A stretch of DNA of 8,971 nucleotides from positions 1 to 8,971 of the forward strand of contig JALTZQ010000234.1 in assembly GCA_027046105.1 (NCBI GenBank). Direction: 5' to 3'. This document shows positions 5,659-8,971 of this stretch, one piece after another (the first letter of the stretch is position 1; each line of letters starts with the position of its first letter). Origin of the DNA: Pyrodictiaceae archaeon (lineage in GTDB: Archaea; Thermoproteota; Thermoprotei_A; Sulfolobales; Pyrodictiaceae). Both the position numbers and the translations under genes were made by a program. The notes below the pieces were generated by a model, which had not been told where the DNA came from, made no database searches, and worked only from the letters and a program-made list of their open reading frames with translations.

Positions 5659-6930
5659 TTGTTCCGATGGGTGTACCCGTACGATAGACCTCCAAGAATA
5701 GTTCTTGATGACTCGATTGAGGAGTTTGAGCCAGAAGCATTAGCTGTTACGGATACCACGCTTCGGGATGGCCAGCAGGGTTGGAGGCCGCTCAGTGTAA
5801 GCGAGGGGGTGATGATATATGAGGTTCTTGTTGAGCTTGGTGAGAGAGGCTCAATTGTTTCAACAGAGCTCTTCCTCTATACGAGTAGGGATCGTGAACT
5901 TATGAGGAGGATACGAGAGTATGGGGCTCGCTATCCTAAGCCTATTGGCTGGATACGTGCTAGGCTAGAGGATTTACGACTCGTTGTTGAGGAAGGTCTT
6001 GATGAAACCGTAGTGTTGGCTAGTGTGAGCGACTACCATATCTACTACAAGCTTGGTACAACCCGTGATAAGGCACTGGGGAAGTACCTCAGCGTTGTAG
6101 AGGAGGCTATGAAGCGTGGTATTGTTGTTCGCTGTGCACTCGAGGATGCTACGCGTGCTAGTTTCGAGAGAAACATTGCCCCCCTAGTAAGGGGGCTTAT
6201 GAGGCTTAGTGAGAGGTATGGTGTAGGCTTTCGCGTTAAGATAGCAGATACGCTAGGGCTTGGCCTCCCCTTCCCAGAAGCTAAACTACCTCGGGGTATA
6301 CCATCACTTATTCGTGCACTGAGAAGACTAGGGCTGCGAGCAAGCCAGATAGAGTTCCATGGGCACAACGACCTGGGTCTAGTGGTCGCTAACCACCTGG
6401 CTGCATGGCTCTATGGTGCAGGGCTTAGTAACTGTACTCTTGCTGGTATAGGTGAGAGAGCAGGTAATTGTCCCCTCGAGGTAATGCTAATCCACTACGT
6501 AGGCTTAACGGGTAGAAGTGATACCGTTAACCTAAGGGCCTTACCGAGAATAACTGAGATACTAGAGAAGCTAGGATATAGAGTTCCGCAACACCAGCCT
6601 CTACTCGGAGAAAACGCCTTCACCACGAAAGCTGGGATACATATTGATGGATTATTGAAGAATCCAGAGATCTACCTACCCTTTGACCCCTCGATAGTGG
6701 GGAGGAGGGCCTCAATAGGAATCACTGCTTATGGTGGCCGCTCAGCTATCCTAGCATGGCTACGTAGTAGGTTACCTAGGCGTGCCGCAGAGGAGCTAGA
6801 CAAGAATGATCCTCGTGTAGAGGCAGTCTACCGTGAAGTAATACGGATCTACGAGAAGGGGCGACGCTCCCCCCTCACAGATAGTGAGATGAAGGCTATA
6901 GCTAGGCGATTCTTCCCTGAACTAGCATAG
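5659..6930 (+). CDS. Re-citrate synthase-like enzyme (isopropylmalate/homocitrate synthase family)
   Basis: A 423-residue acyl-CoA/2-oxoacid condensing enzyme of the HMG-CoA-lyase-like TIM-barrel superfamily. It has the family start DTTLRDGQQ (32-40), the metal-binding HGHND (234-238), GERAGN (265-270) and KAGIHIDG (324-331). It lacks the roughly 120-residue LeuA regulatory domain of leucine-sensitive isopropylmalate synthases. Its specific features fit what I recall of the Clostridium kluyveri-type Re-citrate synthase branch: RDGQQ where homocitrate and isopropylmalate synthases usually have RDGEQ, ELFLYTSRDRE (70-80), GWIRA (97-101), ASVSDYHIYYKLGTTRDKA (121-139) and DTLGLGLPFPEAKLPRG (197-213). 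The proposed reaction is acetyl-CoA plus oxaloacetate to citrate; alternatives are 2-isopropylmalate, homocitrate or citramalate synthesis. TTG 5659 is the only canonical start after the stop at 5611-5613, with GAGG 8 nt upstream. It is first in a four-gene operon with hydro-lyase and dehydrogenase genes. Confidence 0.8.
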   Translation: MFRWVYPYDRPPRIVLDDSIEEFEPEALAVTDTTLRDGQQGWRPLSVSEGVMIYEVLVELGERGSIVSTELFLYTSRDRELMRRIREYGARYPKPIGWIRARLEDLRLVVEEGLDETVVLASVSDYHIYYKLGTTRDKALGKYLSVVEEAMKRGIVVRCALEDATRASFERNIAPLVRGLMRLSERYGVGFRVKIADTLGLGLPFPEAKLPRGIPSLIRALRRLGLRASQIEFHGHNDLGLVVANHLAAWLYGAGLSNCTLAGIGERAGNCPLEVMLIHYVGLTGRSDTVNLRALPRITEILEKLGYRVPQHQPLLGENAFTTKAGIHIDGLLKNPEIYLPFDPSIVGRRASIGITAYGGRSAILAWLRSRLPRRAAEELDKNDPRVEAVYREVIRIYEKGRRSPLTDSEMKAIARRFFPELA

Positions 6931-6951
6931 CCGGCGAGGGATGGTGTTGCC

Positions 6952-8253
6952 TTGGAGGCTGGGGTGTCGCTAACGGAGAAAATCCTAGCTAATAGGCTTG
7001 GACGTGTACCAGAGCCTGGGGAACACGTTGTGGTGCCAGTAGACCTCGTATACATGCATGATGGTACGTTCCCCTTAGCGTTTCGCGCCATGAGGGAAAC
7101 TGGTTTACTTAGTCGTAGGTCTAGCCTAGACCGCCTAGTACTATTCATAGATCATGCCTCGCCCGCACCTAGCGTGGCAGCAGCATTAGTGCATCAGTCC
7201 ATGAGGCGTTTTGCTCGAGAACACGGTGTTAGACTATACGATGTAGGCACTGGTATTAGTCACCAAGTTGTTGTTGAAGAGGGGTTAGCTAAGCCAGGCA
7301 TGATAGTGGTTGGTGCTGATAGCCACACTATTACACTTGGTGCTCTAGCCGTGTTTGGTTTTGGTGTAGGTAGTACTGATGCAGCTATAGCAGCAGCTAC
7401 CGGAAAGCTATGGATACGCGTACCCCAAGTCATAGCCGCTTACTTAGAGGGGAAGCCTAAAGCACCGATAATGGGTAAGGATATCGCGCTCTACATAATA
7501 GGTGCTGTGGGCTCGGATGGAATGATATACGCATCCATCGAGTTCCTTGGCAAAGGACTAAGAATGGTGTCCATGGACTCGAGACTGAGTATCGCTAATA
7601 TGATGGTTGAAGCTGGCGCAAAGACAGCTCTCTTCCCGATAGACGAAATCGCCTATATGTGGGTAAAGATTAGTCATGGAATAGAGCCGCAAAGGATTCA
7701 ACCAGATAGTAATGCAGACTACTCTGACGAACTCGTTGTAGAGCTGGATAGGCTTGAACCACTAGTAGCTACTCCACCAAACGTTGACAACGTGAAGACA
7801 GTGGATGAGATCGAGGGGGTAGAGGTAGACCAGGTATTCATAGGGAGCTGTACTAATGGGCGCTACGAGGACTTTGCTGCAGTAGCAAGAATTCTACGTA
7901 AACACCGCGTACACAGTAACGTGCGCTGCATAGCTATTCCAGCATCACGTAGAGTGTACCGGAGACTCCTACGCGACGGCATTATCGAGGTACTAGTTGA
8001 GGCAGGGTGTACAATAACCTATGGGACTTGTGGCCCATGCCTTGGAGCACACTTTGGCCTCCTAGCTGAGGAGGAGGTAGTGGTATCAACAACGAACAGG
8101 AACTTCACTGGAAGAATGGGGCACCCTAAGGCCAGGATATACCTGGCAAGCCCGGTGACAGCAGCTGCTGCAGCAGTTGAAGGCAAAATAACTGATCCAG
8201 TGAAATACCTTGGACGGGACCATAACCTCATGCTCATAGAGTCCCCAGTATAG
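6952..8253 (+). CDS. Aconitase-family hydro-lyase, large subunit (LeuC type)
   Basis: A 433-residue large subunit of a two-subunit 3-isopropylmalate dehydratase/homoaconitase-type enzyme, which moves a hydroxyl group between neighbouring carbons through dehydration and rehydration. The [4Fe-4S] ligands are visible as C300 (GSCTNGR), C360 and C363 (GTCGPCLGAHFG). Other family motifs are HDGTFP (36-41), IDHASPAP (66-73), GADSHT (121-126), GVGSTD (138-143) and TNRNFTGRMG (381-390). At 433 residues it matches the archaeal LeuC/AksD group rather than monomeric aconitase (about 750-900). The substrate (isopropylmalate, homocitrate or citrate) cannot be read from this chain alone. TTG 6952 has GGTG 5 nt upstream; GTG 6964 has GGAGG 5 nt upstream and gives a family-typical SLTEKIL start, so the first four residues are uncertain. 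It begins 21 nt after the condensing enzyme and is followed by its small subunit. Confidence 0.92.
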   Translation: MEAGVSLTEKILANRLGRVPEPGEHVVVPVDLVYMHDGTFPLAFRAMRETGLLSRRSSLDRLVLFIDHASPAPSVAAALVHQSMRRFAREHGVRLYDVGTGISHQVVVEEGLAKPGMIVVGADSHTITLGALAVFGFGVGSTDAAIAAATGKLWIRVPQVIAAYLEGKPKAPIMGKDIALYIIGAVGSDGMIYASIEFLGKGLRMVSMDSRLSIANMMVEAGAKTALFPIDEIAYMWVKISHGIEPQRIQPDSNADYSDELVVELDRLEPLVATPPNVDNVKTVDEIEGVEVDQVFIGSCTNGRYEDFAAVARILRKHRVHSNVRCIAIPASRRVYRRLLRDGIIEVLVEAGCTITYGTCGPCLGAHFGLLAEEEVVVSTTNRNFTGRMGHPKARIYLASPVTAAAAAVEGKITDPVKYLGRDHNLMLIESPV

Positions 8254-8276
8254 GGCTATATGGGGGCACACCACTC

Positions 8277-8813
8277 ATGGTAAACGTTATTCGTGGAAGA
8301 GCTTGGGTACTAGGAGACCATATATCCACGGATCACATCATAAGCGGGAAATACAAGTACGAGAAGATGGGTAACTTAGAGGAAATGATCCCCCACGTGT
8401 TCGAGGAGCTTCTGCCAGGTTTCCATCAACTAGTTGAGCCAGGTGATGTTATTGTTGCTGGACGCGGTTTTGGCTATGGCAGTAGTAGAGAGCATGCAGC
8501 ACGCCTACTCAAACTACTAGGTATCGGAGCTATTCTCGCCAAGAGCTTCCATAGAATATTCTATCGTAACGCCATCAACGTAGGACTACCAGTAGTTATC
8601 GTCAAGGAGCTGCCAGACAAGACTGGGCAGGGCGACATCATAGAAGTGGACTTGGCGAGGGGAATAGCAAGAAACGTCACTAGAGGGTACACTGAGCGCT
8701 TCAAACCAATACCCAGAATGATACTCAGCATCATCGAAGCGGGAGGAGTAATTGAGTACGTAAAGAAGCATGGAAAGCTTCCCTGGGAGGAGAGAGTGAT
8801 ACACCATGCCTAG
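8277..8813 (+). CDS. Aconitase-family hydro-lyase, small subunit (LeuD type)
   Basis: A 178-residue swivelling domain that completes the active site of the large subunit encoded 23 nt upstream. Diagnostic motifs are GDHISTDHIISGKY (13-26), GRGFGYGSSREHAA (62-75) with the substrate-carboxylate-binding SSRE, and AKSFHRIFYRNAINVGLPVV. The specificity loop after the TDHII motif reads YKYE (26-29). In Methanocaldococcus jannaschii the homoaconitase subunit has YLRT here and the isopropylmalate subunit YLVY, so this protein matches neither. The usual Cys before GSSRE is replaced by Tyr. At 178 residues it is near the usual archaeal length (about 160-170). The ATG has a G-rich stretch (8262-8266) 10 nt upstream. 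The stop overlaps the next gene by 8 nt, implying translational coupling. Confidence 0.91.
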   Translation: MVNVIRGRAWVLGDHISTDHIISGKYKYEKMGNLEEMIPHVFEELLPGFHQLVEPGDVIVAGRGFGYGSSREHAARLLKLLGIGAILAKSFHRIFYRNAINVGLPVVIVKELPDKTGQGDIIEVDLARGIARNVTRGYTERFKPIPRMILSIIEAGGVIEYVKKHGKLPWEERVIHHA

Positions 8814-8971
8814 ACGATACCGTATTGCAGTAATACCTGGAGACGGTGTTGGGCCAGAAGTCATAACGGTAGCCAAGACTATCCTCGACGAGATAGGCGT
8901 GTTCGATATCGAGGAGCTTAGTGCAGGCCTTGCCTATTACCGCAGAACGGGGAAGCCCTTCCAAGACGACT
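8806..8971 (+). CDS. Isopropylmalate/isocitrate dehydrogenase family protein, N-terminal part
   Basis: The first 55 codons of a gene that runs off the right edge. The protein starts MPRRYRIAVIPGDGVGPEV, the hallmark N-terminus of the beta-decarboxylating dehydrogenases (3-isopropylmalate, isocitrate, homoisocitrate and tartrate dehydrogenases). The GDGVGPE loop helps bind the NAD(P) cofactor. These enzymes oxidise a 2-hydroxy acid and release CO2, the step that follows the hydro-lyase in leucine, lysine and citrate pathways. The ATG lies inside the end of the small-subunit gene (8-nt overlap) and has a purine-rich GGGAGGAGAGAGTG about 7 nt upstream. The substrate-determining helix and cofactor-discriminating residues lie outside the window, so isocitrate versus isopropylmalate versus homoisocitrate cannot be decided here. 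Confidence 0.9.
   Translation, partial: MPRRYRIAVIPGDGVGPEVITVAKTILDEIGVFDIEELSAGLAYYRRTGKPFQDD

Noticed and set aside
6045..6368. 107-codon minus-strand frame opposite the condensing enzyme
   Set aside because: Its Ser/Arg/Pro-rich composition is typical of the complement of a coding frame; the plus-strand gene is certain.
5659..6930. Plain annotation as LeuA (2-isopropylmalate synthase)
   Set aside because: The protein lacks the C-terminal regulatory domain and shows RDGQQ and other features closer to the Re-citrate synthase branch; LeuA activity is kept only as an alternative.
8586..8964. Minus-strand open frames opposite the small-subunit and dehydrogenase genes
   Set aside because: They are opposite two clearly recognised genes and have no family motif.
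1..8971. CRISPR array, tRNA, rRNA, insertion sequence or defence system
   Set aside because: No evenly spaced identical repeats, no tRNA cloverleaf, no transposase or nuclease motif was seen on either strand by eye.

Overview
The window looks like chromosomal DNA of a hyperthermophilic crenarchaeon, most likely a Desulfurococcales/Pyrodictiaceae-type organism. The reasons are Shine-Dalgarno motifs of the GGTG/GGAGG type, archaeal TATA-like boxes, frequent TTG start codons, proteins rich in Arg, Glu, Val and Ile, and archaeal-type split hydro-lyase subunits. This assignment is an inference; no rRNA or other taxonomic marker is present. No tRNA, rRNA, CRISPR array, insertion sequence or phage gene was recognised.

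Left part (1-2855). The window opens inside the C-terminus of GMP synthase (+ strand, ends at 159). It converges on a minus-strand protein of unknown function with an N-terminal Cys/His cluster (168-797), and a perfect 12-bp tandem repeat carries both stop codons. Divergent from that protein is a two-gene unit: a membrane-tethered TAXI-family solute-binding protein (994-1953) followed 11 nt later by a seven-helix membrane protein of unknown family (1965-2855). No recognisable TRAP permease is in the window. A nested inverted repeat lies where transcription of this unit should start.

Middle part (2856-5658). A 295-nt spacer leads to a small soluble orphan protein (3151-3627). Next come a convergent aldo/keto reductase (minus, 3715-4713) and a small TFIIB-type zinc-ribbon protein (minus, 5054-5311). 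The AT-rich spacer 4750-5053 has a minus-strand TATA-like box followed by hairpins that could be mutually exclusive, a 12-bp palindrome and a tandem repeat. The spacer 5312-5658 has degenerate tandem repeats just upstream of the right-hand operon.

Right part (5659-8971, continuing off the edge). Four tightly packed plus-strand genes encode a condensing enzyme of the HMG-CoA-lyase/isopropylmalate synthase superfamily, the large and small subunits of a LeuC/LeuD-type hydro-lyase, and the start of an isopropylmalate/isocitrate dehydrogenase-family enzyme. This gene order fits leucine, alpha-aminoadipate-lysine or citrate chemistry. From remembered family features, the condensing enzyme resembles Re-citrate synthase more than isopropylmalate or homocitrate synthase. 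The favoured hypothesis is therefore that the cluster converts acetyl-CoA and oxaloacetate to citrate, isocitrate and 2-oxoglutarate. This is the most interesting system in the window.
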